NCBI GenBank assembly: GCA_009692615.1
Contig: SHYW01000042.1
Location: 1 to 38,450, forward strand
DNA from: Deltaproteobacteria bacterium
GTDB taxonomy: Bacteria; Desulfobacterota; Binatia; UBA9968
DNA length: 38,450 nt
Direction of reading: 5' to 3'
Shown here piece by piece: positions 15,120-22,826 of the stretch. The notes beneath the pieces are model-generated. The model was not told the origin of the DNA and searched no databases. It worked only from the letters and a program-made list of their open reading frames with translations. Numbering within the stretch: position 1 is the first letter of the stretch; each line of letters begins with the position of its first letter. Position numbers and translations under genes: made by a program.

Positions 15120-16406
15120 ATGACAAACTCAGAAAAAAAATTTTCCCTTGCTTTACGTAGAATTCCTGGCGGCGTGAACAGTCCGGTGCGCGCTTGGAAG
15201 TCGGTGGGCGGCACGCCGCGCATGATTTCCCGCGGCAAGGGAAGCGCTATCTATGATTGCGATGGTAATCGTTACATTGACTTGGTCGGATCCTGGGGAC
15301 CGTTGATTCTCGGCCACGCGCATCCGAAAATTGTCCAAATCCTCAAACAAACCGCGGCGCGCGGCACGACTTTCGGCGCGCCGACCTATGGCGAAGTCGA
15401 ATTGGCCGAGTTGGTCACCAGCTTGATGCCGTCGATTCAGAAATTGCGGCTGGTGAGTTCCGGAACCGAAGCGACCATGAGCGCGATCCGGCTCGCGCGC
15501 GCTTTTACTCAGCGCACCAAGCTGGTGAAATTCGACGGCTGTTACCACGGTCACTCGGATGGCTTGTTGGTAAAAGCCGGCTCCGGCGTGGCGACTTTGG
15601 GTTTGCCGGATAGTCCTGGTGTGCCGCGGTCATTCGCTCGCGAGACTTTAACGGCGAAGTATAATGATATTCAATCGTTGCAAAAATTATTCGATCGTCA
15701 CGGCAAGTCCATCGCTGCGCTGATCGTCGAACCGATCTGTGGCAACATGGGTGTGATCTTACCGCAGCCAGGGTTTCTCGCGGCGCTCAGAAAAATCACC
15801 CAACAGTATGGAACGCTACTGATCTTCGATGAAGTCATCACCGGTTTCCGCGTCGGGCTCGGCGGCGCGCAAAAACTGTTCAACGTTAAACCCGACTTGA
15901 CCTGTTTAGGAAAAATCCTTGGCGGCGGCTTGCCCTTAGCAGCATTTGGCGGCCGGCGCGCGATCATGGATCAGTTGGCACCACTGGGGCCGGTGTACCA
16001 AGCAGGAACATTGTCAGGAAATCCCTTAGCGGTGGCCGCTGGAATGACTACATTGAAACTTCTGTCTCGTCCCGAAGTTTATGCACAACTAGACGCAAAG
16101 GGAAAACGGTTGGAAGAAGGATTCAGAAAAGTTCTCAGTAGGTACCAATTAAAAGCGACGATCAATCGCTTGGGCTCCATGCTGACGCTCTTCTTCGGCG
16201 TAGGTAAGGTTGATAACCCGGACGACGCCCGACATTGTGACCGGGAAATGTTCGCCCGTTATTTTCACGCCATGTTGGCTCGTGGGATTTATCTGCCGCC
16301 CGCGCCGTTCGAAGCGATGTTTGTATCCTTGGCGCATTCAAATAGCGATTTAGATAAGACAATCGCCGCATTCGACGACTGGATTAGAAAAACCCGGCGC
16401 GATTGA
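15120..16406 (+). CDS. hemL: Glutamate-1-semialdehyde 2,1-aminomutase
   Basis: This PLP enzyme makes 5-aminolevulinate from glutamate-1-semialdehyde in the C5 haem pathway. The 428-residue product opens with the family hallmark RRIPGGVNSPVRAW, has the SSGTEATMSAIRLAR phosphate-binding region, FDEVITGFR with the PLP-contact Asp, and the Schiff-base Lys265 in TCLGKILGGGLP. A TTG (15075) or GTG (15081) start is open upstream, but the ATG at 15120 puts PGGVNSP at the usual distance from the start. No strong ribosome site precedes it. It is divergent from dnaA and reads towards the F0 operon. Confidence 0.94.
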   Translation: MTNSEKKFSLALRRIPGGVNSPVRAWKSVGGTPRMISRGKGSAIYDCDGNRYIDLVGSWGPLILGHAHPKIVQILKQTAARGTTFGAPTYGEVELAELVTSLMPSIQKLRLVSSGTEATMSAIRLARAFTQRTKLVKFDGCYHGHSDGLLVKAGSGVATLGLPDSPGVPRSFARETLTAKYNDIQSLQKLFDRHGKSIAALIVEPICGNMGVILPQPGFLAALRKITQQYGTLLIFDEVITGFRVGLGGAQKLFNVKPDLTCLGKILGGGLPLAAFGGRRAIMDQLAPLGPVYQAGTLSGNPLAVAAGMTTLKLLSRPEVYAQLDAKGKRLEEGFRKVLSRYQLKATINRLGSMLTLFFGVGKVDNPDDARHCDREMFARYFHAMLARGIYLPPAPFEAMFVSLAHSNSDLDKTIAAFDDWIRKTRRD

Positions 16407-16440
16407 ACCGCCAACCCCTTCATGCTAAAAAATCACCTCT

Positions 16441-16728
16441 GTGGGGGAAGAAGGGGAACACCCCGATAAGCGCCAAGACGACCAAGCTCCCTTCCTGCGC
16501 CGAGCGGGCTTATACTTAGGAGTAGCCTTCGAACTGCCAGGCACGATCATCGGTGGTCTGGTAGTAGGTTATTATCTCGACCAATACCTCGGCACGTCAC
16601 CTTGGCTGCTGATCGCGTGCACCGCAATCGCGTTTGCCGGGGCCTTTGTAAGATTGGTGCGGTGGGCCAGGTTTTTTGCCCGCGAGCGCAATGGAAACGG
16701 CAGCGAAAAAGACGATACTGCGCATTGA
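16441..16728 (+). CDS. AtpZ/AtpI-family small membrane protein
   Basis: This 95-residue protein has two membrane segments (about residues 24-46 and 54-72) joined by the short loop YLDQYLGTSPW, which is typical of the ATPase_gene1 group encoded at the head of F0 operons. The start is a GTG at 16441. Relatives assist ATP synthase assembly or cation supply. Its last 38 bases overlap the next gene, so the two are coupled. Confidence 0.75.
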   Translation: MGEEGEHPDKRQDDQAPFLRRAGLYLGVAFELPGTIIGGLVVGYYLDQYLGTSPWLLIACTAIAFAGAFVRLVRWARFFARERNGNGSEKDDTAH

Positions 16729-17068
16729 GCTTTGGCATACGCTCTTGCTGCTAAGCCTGTGGGTTACGCTCGGAGCGAGCAAGTTCATCGATCCAACAGC
16801 ATTACTCGTCGGCGGCGTGTTCATGGGCATCAACTTTCTCCTGCTCAGTTTCGGCGTCGCCATGGTGCTGACGCCGTTGGCCGGTAAAGGCCGAGTTAGA
16901 GTGGGAGTCGGGCTACTAGTTCTAAAGATTATTATTTTTCTCGGGCTTCTAACCGCACTGTTTTTTCGCTTTGATATAGACGCGCTTTCATTTGCTTTAG
17001 GATTTTCAACTTTGATCGTCGCCATCGTCATCGAAACATTGCGTAAAACGATTGCGTTAGGGACATAA
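16691..17068 (+). CDS. atpI: ATP synthase subunit I-like protein
   Basis: This 125-residue protein has four hydrophobic segments, roughly residues 13-31, 36-58, 72-92 and 97-116, as in AtpI, an accessory membrane protein that helps c-ring assembly. The ATG at 16691 (METAAKK) is preferred over TTG at 16676. It begins inside the preceding gene and ends 4 bases before atpB. Sequence conservation in this family is weak, so position in the operon is the main evidence. Confidence 0.75.
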   Translation: METAAKKTILRIELWHTLLLLSLWVTLGASKFIDPTALLVGGVFMGINFLLLSFGVAMVLTPLAGKGRVRVGVGLLVLKIIIFLGLLTALFFRFDIDALSFALGFSTLIVAIVIETLRKTIALGT

Positions 17069-17072
17069 GATT

Positions 17073-17855
17073 ATGGAACATCCATTTACTTGGTATAACT
17101 GGCTACCCGAAGGCTTGCAGCATTCGCTTGGCGATCACACTTTTTTTGCCATCGTCGCCGTTTTGTTCTTGGTGCTATTTGCTGTAATGGCTCGTGGCGC
17201 CTTGGTCAAAGCGCAGGACGCCACGGTTCCGGCGGGTGAGCTTGGTTCGCGTAATATTGCCGAGTTGATCGTTCAACTGATCGTCAGTCAAAGCGACGCC
17301 ATCATCGGCAAGGCCGGACGCAAGTACGTGCCGTTCTATGGAACGTTTTTCTTCTTCATTTTGACCAGCAACTTGATGGGACTCTTGCCCGGCTTCGGCG
17401 CGCCGACGGCTAATCTCAATACCACCATCGGTCTGGCTCTATGTTCTTTCATCGGCTACAACGTGATCGGCGTGCGCGAGCAAGGCATGAGCTATTTCAA
17501 ACATTTCGTCGGCCCGATGACCAGCTTGCCCGGTAGCAGCATCATTTCCAAGCTCGCGTTCTTGCCCCTGCTGCTCATTTCCGTAATGTTTTTCTTTATC
17601 CTTGAGTTGTTTTCCCATGGGTTTCGGCCGGTTTCTCTGTCTTTACGTCTATTCGGTAACATGATGGGCGATCACCAAGTGATCGGCGCGTTTATCGGTT
17701 TGACCAAGTTGGTGGTGCCGGTAGCCTTTTACGTGATGGGGACACTGGTTAGTTTAATTCAAGCTTTCGTTTTCACATTGTTGAGCATGATCTACGTCGC
17801 CTTGGCGATCAGCCACGGCCATGACGAAGAACATGGACATGAGGCACATCACTAA
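17073..17855 (+). CDS. atpB: F0F1 ATP synthase subunit a
   Basis: The a subunit forms the proton half-channels beside the c-ring. The 260-residue protein has five to six membrane helices and the essential Arg in the SLRLFGNMMGDHQVIGAF helix. An early segment, FFFILTSNLMGLLPGF, is also diagnostic. The C-terminus is His-rich (HGHDEEHGHEAHH), which could bind metal or simply be a tail. It lies between atpI and atpE. The F1 genes are not in the window, so F0 and F1 appear to be encoded apart, as in several deltaproteobacterial groups. Confidence 0.95.
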   Translation: MEHPFTWYNWLPEGLQHSLGDHTFFAIVAVLFLVLFAVMARGALVKAQDATVPAGELGSRNIAELIVQLIVSQSDAIIGKAGRKYVPFYGTFFFFILTSNLMGLLPGFGAPTANLNTTIGLALCSFIGYNVIGVREQGMSYFKHFVGPMTSLPGSSIISKLAFLPLLLISVMFFFILELFSHGFRPVSLSLRLFGNMMGDHQVIGAFIGLTKLVVPVAFYVMGTLVSLIQAFVFTLLSMIYVALAISHGHDEEHGHEAHH

Positions 17856-17924
17856 GCGACGGGCCGTTGTGGAGAGGATGAGGAAAGAGGAGTGGCAGGC
17901 CTAAGACGCTGGAAAGGAGGAGGG

Positions 17925-18251
17925 ATGAAGAAGCTGTTTGCCTTTTTTGCTATGCTGTTTTTGAGTTTGATGGCAACCGGGTTAGCCATGGCTGCCGAAG
18001 GCGCCGCCGCGGGCGGCGATGGGCAAGTCAAAGGCACGTTGGCACTGGCCGCTGGTATTGCCGTCGCGCTCGCTTCCTTTGGCGCCGCTTTGGGCCAGGG
18101 CCGTGTTGGCGCAGCCGCGATGGAAAGCATCGGACGCAATCCGAACGCCGCCGACAAGCTGTTCTTGCCGCTGGTTCTAACCTTGGCGTTGCTCGAAGCG
18201 TTGGCGCTCTATGGTTTCGTTATCGCGATTCTCTTGCAGGGAAAGATCTAA
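17925..18251 (+). CDS. atpE: F0F1 ATP synthase subunit c
   Basis: The c-ring protein is 108 residues from the ATG at 17925, which follows GGAAAGGAGGAGGG. A cleavable-looking leader (residues 1-27, ending GLAMAA) precedes the two helices. The polar loop reads GRNPNA, and the ion-binding Glu lies in LALLEALALYG. The pattern GQG in helix 1 with EALALYG in helix 2 is like chloroplast H+ c subunits and lacks the ES/T pair of Na+-type rings, so a proton ring is likely. An upstream in-frame ATG at 17892 is rejected. Confidence 0.93.
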   Translation: MKKLFAFFAMLFLSLMATGLAMAAEGAAAGGDGQVKGTLALAAGIAVALASFGAALGQGRVGAAAMESIGRNPNAADKLFLPLVLTLALLEALALYGFVIAILLQGKI

Positions 18252-18273
18252 TTACTGAATCGCTCGAATCGAG

Positions 18274-18308
18274 AAGGGGTGGGGGGAATTCTCCCCACCC
18301 CTTTTTTA
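18274..18308. terminator. Strong bidirectional-type terminator
   Basis: AAGGGGTGGGG (18274-18284) pairs with CCCCACCCCTT (18293-18303), and the EcoRI-like GAATTC centre extends the fold. T6 follows on the plus strand, as expected for an intrinsic terminator of the atp operon. The convergent dCMP deaminase gene stops at 18309 and could use the same stem. Confidence 0.85.
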
Positions 18309-18767
18309 TTAGCTTGGCAATTGCACTGCGTACAAGTGGACTTGGGTATAGCGCAGAAGTTCTTCTAGAGTGTGGAGCTTGTAGGGTTTCAAATAGAAAA
18401 TATCTTTGATGCCAGTGTTGACCAGCACTTTGAGGCAGTGAATGCACGGCGTGTGGGTAATATAGATAGCGCCGTCCTTAATAGTGGAGCCGTTTTTCGC
18501 CGCTTGGGCGATGGCGTTCATCTCCGCGTGAATGGTGCGAAAGCAGTTCTGCTCGGTGTCGCCATTGGGCGTCTTCGATTCGTAGATCAGACAACCGACA
18601 TCGGTGCAGTGGGGCATACCGGCTGGTGCTCCATTATAACCTGTCGCGAGAATGTTTTTGTCGCGCACGATCACGGCGCCGACTTTGGCCCGGGTACAGG
18701 TCGAACGCTCGGCCACCTGTAAGGTGATGGTCATGAAATATTGATCCCAGCTCAATCGTTCGCTCAT
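18309..18767 (-). CDS. dCMP/cytidine deaminase family protein (probable dCMP deaminase)
   Basis: It deaminates dCMP to dUMP, feeding thymidylate synthesis. The 152-residue protein has the zinc site of the family: H80-A-E82 (TIHAEMNA) and the Cys pair in THTPCIHC (108 and 111). ATGYNGAPAGMPHC and an extra zinc-type set of Cys/His before the HAE motif are features of ComEB-like dCMP deaminases. Its start is 3 bases after the stop of the SAM hydroxide adenosyltransferase gene, so they are co-transcribed. It ends against the atp terminator. Confidence 0.9.
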   Translation of the reverse strand: MSERLSWDQYFMTITLQVAERSTCTRAKVGAVIVRDKNILATGYNGAPAGMPHCTDVGCLIYESKTPNGDTEQNCFRTIHAEMNAIAQAAKNGSTIKDGAIYITHTPCIHCLKVLVNTGIKDIFYLKPYKLHTLEELLRYTQVHLYAVQLPS

Positions 18768-18770
18768 GTT

Positions 18771-19556
18771 TTAATCCGCTTTGGCGGCGAGGGTGACTTT
18801 GTCGCCGATCTTGGCACCGGTGCGCTGCCGCGCGCTACCTTTATTAAGCGCAATCTCGAGCAGGCCCCAGCTGTTGAATACACAGGCGAATTCGCCGGCG
18901 CCGACCATCGAATAGTTAGCCGAAATACCGCCGACCTCGACCGGACCGAGGGAAATGCGCATCCGATCTTTTGCGAGGCCGGTCAATTCGCGCTCGCGGA
19001 TGTTGACGAATAGATTGCCGAAGTTGTCGATGTAAATGATCTCCCCCTCGATGCGTTGATCTCGGCGCATCGGCTTGGGGATGATGAGATCAACAAAGCT
19101 GTCCAGTTTCTCACCGAACTCGGTGGCCGGTACGCCGAGTGATAGATGTGCCGCTACCGGCGCGAAGACTTCTCTGGCGTGAAATGTGTTGCTGGTCGGG
19201 TGAAGCTGGAAATCTATGTTCGACAGCAGCGTGATGCTGCTCGGTTGTTTGCGCTCAAAGGCGACGCTCAGCACGCCATTGTCCGGTCCGATGTAGAAAC
19301 TGCCGTCGAATTCGATCAGGATCGGCCGGCGCGAGCTGCCGACACCGGGGTCGACGACGACAACGTGAATGGTGCCGGGCGGAAAATAGCGAATCGAGTG
19401 TTGCAAGATCAATGCGCCCGCCATGACATTCTGCGGCGGCACACCGTGGGTCAAGTCGATCACATGGGCATCGGGATTGATCGCGTAGATCACCCCTTTC
19501 ATGATTCCCACGAAAGAATCCTGATAGCCAAAATCGGTGGTAAGCGTAATCAGCAT
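18771..19556 (-). CDS. SAM hydroxide adenosyltransferase (DUF62 family)
   Basis: This family splits S-adenosylmethionine with water/hydroxide to adenosine and methionine and is related to fluorinase and chlorinase. The 261-residue protein shows TLTTDFGYQDSFVGIMKG at the start, VVVDPGVGSSRRPI with catalytic Asp69 and Arg76/77, PDNGVL, and TFHAREVFAPVAAHL with the catalytic His126. The Asp-Arg-His set is the hydroxide-type one, so halogenase activity is not expected. Its biological role is unclear. It may salvage or dispose of SAM next to nucleotide metabolism, given its close coupling with the dCMP deaminase. Confidence 0.9.
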   Translation of the reverse strand: MLITLTTDFGYQDSFVGIMKGVIYAINPDAHVIDLTHGVPPQNVMAGALILQHSIRYFPPGTIHVVVVDPGVGSSRRPILIEFDGSFYIGPDNGVLSVAFERKQPSSITLLSNIDFQLHPTSNTFHAREVFAPVAAHLSLGVPATEFGEKLDSFVDLIIPKPMRRDQRIEGEIIYIDNFGNLFVNIRERELTGLAKDRMRISLGPVEVGGISANYSMVGAGEFACVFNSWGLLEIALNKGSARQRTGAKIGDKVTLAAKAD

Positions 19557-19696
19557 AGCCTAAAGCGCAACATCAGCGCTAGTGTAGAACGAATCCAACC
19601 ATTCAGCAAAAGGATTTTCACTCAAGTTCGGTCAAGCCGGCAGACTAATCAAGAAATCGCCCTAGCGTCAAGTTACGGAGGAGTGCTTCTTTTCGC

Positions 19697-20079
19697 ATGT
19701 TTCGTCCTCTGGTGCATCGCAACTACGCGCTCTTTTGCTCGAATGACTTGATCGCGTCGGTGGGCTAATTCGTCCGCGAAGGACATTTATACTGATAGCG
19801 GGCGAAATCACCGGCTCGCCCATCGCTATGGGCATAATCGGCTTTGACTTCGCGCACATCGTCGGCCCGTCTCTCGGCGGGTTGTTGATTCTCTGGATCG
19901 GCGAAGGTTTGGGTTTGCCGGTCACCGCGCCGGGCATCGGAACGGTGTTGTCGCTCATCGTCCTTGGCATTTTGAAAGAACGTTGGGAGCGCAAAATATT
20001 GCTCTGGTATTCCGCCAAGCCGACGCCGTTGTTGCTGATGCTATTTGTTTATCGCGGGCTCTCAGGCTGTCGATCGTAG
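19697..20079 (+). pseudogene. MFS transporter remnant
   Basis: MFRPLVHRNYALFCSNDLIASVG after the ATG at 19697 matches the N-terminus of MFS_3-type exporters (RHRNYxLFxxGQLIS) and stops after 23 codons. A second piece in another frame (about 19790-20079) reads MGIIGFDFAHIVGPSLGGLLI, the family's central helix, followed by unrelated or degraded sequence. Together they make a gene with a large internal deletion and frame loss. An upstream GGAGG remains. No working transporter can be made. The gap from 19557 to 19696 shows nothing else. Confidence 0.75.
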
Positions 20080-20126
20080 TGCTCGGCTAGCTCGGCTGGC
20101 CGACCAAGAAAACGGCGGAGAAAATT

Positions 20127-21074
20127 TTATAGTTCTTCCAAGACCGCGGCGAACAGCAACGGCACCATGATCTCCATGTGGCCGGTGAGATGGTAACCCT
20201 TGCCGCCGTTCATGGTCGGGCGGTTAACCACATTGGTCAGCGGCCGGTAGTGCTGCAAGAAATCGAGATTGACCGTGGTTAGGTTGCCAACGGGATTGCC
20301 GAGATTGCGCGCAAGACTGACCGCCTTTAAGAAAACTTCCGGCAGGATCACCGCCGAACCGAAATTCAAATAAATGCCGCGATCCAAGGTCGCCACCACC
20401 GAGGTCAGCGTGCGAAAGTCGCGCAAACTGCAATCGCCGAGCGCTTTGCCGTCGGCTTTGGGATGCATATGAATGATGTCGGTCCCGATGGCAATGTGCG
20501 ACGTAACTGGTATACCCAATCTCGCGGCGGTCGCGAGAATGCTCAACTTTCGGTGCGGCAAACGATTCTTGTTGATCGCTTGGCCCACTGCGGCGCCGAT
20601 GCCTAACTGGTTTTTCGAGCCTTCGCCAATCGCTTGATTGATAAACGCGCCGGTTTCTTCGCCCATGCCGAAGCTGCCGTCGGTTAACGTTGCGGCAACA
20701 TCTTCCGACGTCTCGCCCATAAACGCGAGTTCGAAGTCATGGATCACGCCGGCGCCGTTGAGCGCGATGGCGTGGATAATCCCACGTTCCATGAAGTCGA
20801 TAATCAATGGACTCAAGCCGACTTTGATGGGGTGCGCGCCCATGCCGAGAAGCACGGTTTTTTTCTGCCGATGGCAATCGGCGATCTTGCGCGCGATCGC
20901 TTTTAAATTCTGCGCCGCGAGGATGTCGGGCAGGCCGCGGATGAACGCGCGTACGCTTAAGCCTTTGTTAATTTTCTTGCCGAGCAGAGCGGTCTGAACT
21001 TTGCTGAACCGTTTGCTGACCGGATAGGTGCGAACTTTGCTGAAGTCCAAGGGTTTGAATCGTTTGGGCGGCAT
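20127..21074 (-). CDS. Conserved protein, possibly deoxyhypusine-synthase-like
   Basis: The 315-residue product (ATG at 21074, 4 bases after the gmhA stop) has glycine-rich strands with a nucleotide-binding look: VLLGMGAHPIKVGLSPLI, ALNGAGVIHDFELA, GSFGMGEETGAF and IAIGTDIIHMHP. The order and the GAGVIHD segment recall the NAD-binding DHS-type fold, but I could not see the lysine motif that defines true deoxyhypusine synthases, and bacteria lack eIF5A. Function is therefore open. A longer in-frame start at 21272 overlaps gmhA and gives low-complexity sequence, so it is rejected. It is the last gene of the long minus-strand array. Confidence 0.6.
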   Translation of the reverse strand: MPPKRFKPLDFSKVRTYPVSKRFSKVQTALLGKKINKGLSVRAFIRGLPDILAAQNLKAIARKIADCHRQKKTVLLGMGAHPIKVGLSPLIIDFMERGIIHAIALNGAGVIHDFELAFMGETSEDVAATLTDGSFGMGEETGAFINQAIGEGSKNQLGIGAAVGQAINKNRLPHRKLSILATAARLGIPVTSHIAIGTDIIHMHPKADGKALGDCSLRDFRTLTSVVATLDRGIYLNFGSAVILPEVFLKAVSLARNLGNPVGNLTTVNLDFLQHYRPLTNVVNRPTMNGGKGYHLTGHMEIMVPLLFAAVLEEL

Positions 21075-21078
21075 GCAC

Positions 21079-21657
21079 TTATTTCGCGGCGAAAAGTTTT
21101 TGGTCGACGATGTCGCAGAGCACATGGCCGACGAGAATGTGGGTTTCCTGGATGCGCGCGCTATTTTTGCCCTCGCCGGCGCGCAGCAGGTAATCGACGT
21201 TGCCGACCATCTTGCCGCCGCTGCCGCCGGTGAGACCGATGGTGGAGATCTTAAACTGTTTACAGGTTTCAATGGCGGCTAGCACGTTGGGTGAATTGCC
21301 GCTGGTGGAAATCGCGAGCGCAATATCGCCGGCTTTGCCGAGGGCTTGAATCTGCTTGACGAAAATTTGCGAGTAATCGTAATCGTTGCCGATGGCGGTC
21401 AACGCCGAAGTGTCGGTGGTTAACGCCAGCGCCGGCAGCGGCGGCCGTTCGATTAAGAAACGGTTAGTGAATTCCGCAGCGATATGTTGCGCGTCGGCGG
21501 CGCTGCCGCCGTTGCCGAAGAGTAAAAGTTTGTTGCCGCTCTTAAACGCCGCGATGACGGCGTCGATGGCTTGCATCAAGGTGTCGATATTATCGCGCAG
21601 GAAAGCTTGCTTGACCCGGATGCTTTCGTCGAAAGCGTTGACGATGGCGTCTTTCAT
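21079..21657 (-). CDS. gmhA: D-sedoheptulose-7-phosphate isomerase
   Basis: This SIS-domain enzyme starts heptose synthesis for lipopolysaccharide (sedoheptulose-7-P to D-glycero-manno-heptose-7-P). In the 192-residue protein LLFGNGGSAADAQHIAAE holds the phosphate-binding loop and metal ligands H58/E62, and AISTSGNSPN is the second SIS loop. Q170 and H178 complete the zinc set. The ATG at 21657 overlaps the stop of the cupin gene (ATGA). The rest of the heptose pathway is not in the window. Its presence implies a Gram-negative outer membrane. Confidence 0.92.
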   Translation of the reverse strand: MKDAIVNAFDESIRVKQAFLRDNIDTLMQAIDAVIAAFKSGNKLLLFGNGGSAADAQHIAAEFTNRFLIERPPLPALALTTDTSALTAIGNDYDYSQIFVKQIQALGKAGDIALAISTSGNSPNVLAAIETCKQFKISTIGLTGGSGGKMVGNVDYLLRAGEGKNSARIQETHILVGHVLCDIVDQKLFAAK

Positions 21658-22772
21658 GCGCTTTTTTCGTAGTGCTTGGACATTTGGCTGGAAACGCCTT
21701 TTTTCGCCAAGGCTTGGTCGAACCACTGGCGCACGATCAACTCTTCGTCGGCGTATTCGATCTGCGAGCCGCCCTTTTTGCGATCGACGGAGGGCTGATA
21801 GCGGCTGCCCAGGCCCTTGAATTTTTTGCTGCCGAAGGCGCGCAGAGCTAAATAGCGCGCCGGCCGGACGCCGGCGTTGAAGTGCTGATGCCACCAATTT
21901 TCCGGTGGCACCACCATGCTGCCTTCGCGCCATTCATACTTTTTTATTTCCGCGCCGTCGGGCCAGATTAGCGAATAGCCTTCGCCGCCGAGAATGATCG
22001 CATGGGCGCCGGCGCCGTGGAGGTGGGCTTTTTTGTAAGTTCCGACGGGAAATTCCGAAATATGACAGGCGGTGGTGTTTTCCGAAAGCTCGAACTTGAT
22101 GTTGCTGCCGCCGGCGCCGCGCACGTCATAGTCCATTAATTTAAAGTTACGCGCGTCGGCGACAAAATTAGTCTCCCAAGCATTGCCGGCGAATTTGAAA
22201 CCTTTGAAATCGCCGGACAACAGATTGCCCTCGCCGTTAAAATATCCCTGGTGGGCATCGAAGCGATCGTTGAAAGCAAAATCGTTGTGGAAGATGAAAT
22301 CGAGATTGTGTAGCAGGTTGATCATGGTCGGCGCGGTGGTGACCGCCAAGTAGCGCGCCGATTCGCTGCCGCTGCCGTTGTAAAGTTGATGCCAAGTGTT
22401 TAACGGCGGCGAGAATAACGAGCCCGCATGCCATTCGAACGTCTGCTTCTGGTTTTCATGGTTCCAAACCGTGGTAGCGCCGCTGCCGCCGATGACGTAA
22501 ATCGTTTCTTCAAATAGTTGACGCTGCGGCTTCAAACTTTTTCCCGGCGGGATCTCACAGATATAAGAATTATTCACCTGGCCGGCGCCTTCCATTTGCA
22601 GGAACGCGCCGTTGCCGTCTTTGCGCTGCCAAGGTTCCAAGTGAACCTTGCGGATATCCTCGACGAAGAAACTCTTGATGATCGGGATGCCTTCGCCCTC
22701 GACCCATTTATCGTAGCTCGATTTGGCGCCTTCCGGCGTCTCGCTGGATTCTTCTTTCTGTGCCTTCACCAT
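21654..22772 (-). CDS. Bicupin protein of unknown function
   Basis: This 372-residue protein has two cupin domains and no signal peptide. Domain 1 (about 65-150) has PPGKSLKPQRQLFEETIYVIGG with the motif-1 Glu but Gln/Arg where the HxH pair is expected, then PPLNTWHQLYN. Domain 2 (about 235-315) has AHLHGAGAHAIILGGEGY, with HxH followed by His rather than Glu, then PPENWWHQHFN. Domain 2 probably binds metal and domain 1 probably does not. It overlaps gmhA by 4 bases and follows the DegT aminotransferase by 54, so a sugar-nucleotide or surface-polysaccharide role is possible. Dioxygenase-type activity is an alternative. Confidence 0.75.
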   Translation of the reverse strand: MVKAQKEESSETPEGAKSSYDKWVEGEGIPIIKSFFVEDIRKVHLEPWQRKDGNGAFLQMEGAGQVNNSYICEIPPGKSLKPQRQLFEETIYVIGGSGATTVWNHENQKQTFEWHAGSLFSPPLNTWHQLYNGSGSESARYLAVTTAPTMINLLHNLDFIFHNDFAFNDRFDAHQGYFNGEGNLLSGDFKGFKFAGNAWETNFVADARNFKLMDYDVRGAGGSNIKFELSENTTACHISEFPVGTYKKAHLHGAGAHAIILGGEGYSLIWPDGAEIKKYEWREGSMVVPPENWWHQHFNAGVRPARYLALRAFGSKKFKGLGSRYQPSVDRKKGGSQIEYADEELIVRQWFDQALAKKGVSSQMSKHYEKSA

Positions 22773-22826
22773 GATTTTACCGCCGTAAAATTTTTACCAT
22801 AGGGTCGGCGCAGAAGAAAGCGCGCT

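Noticed and set aside
18771-19556. Fluorinase/chlorinase (SAM halogenase)
   Set aside because: The Asp-Arg-His set of the hydroxide-type family is present, and the gene context has no organohalogen genes.
20127-21272. 381-residue version of the DHS-like protein
   Set aside because: The first 66 codons overlap gmhA in another frame and are low-complexity; the ATG at 21074 follows the gmhA stop directly.
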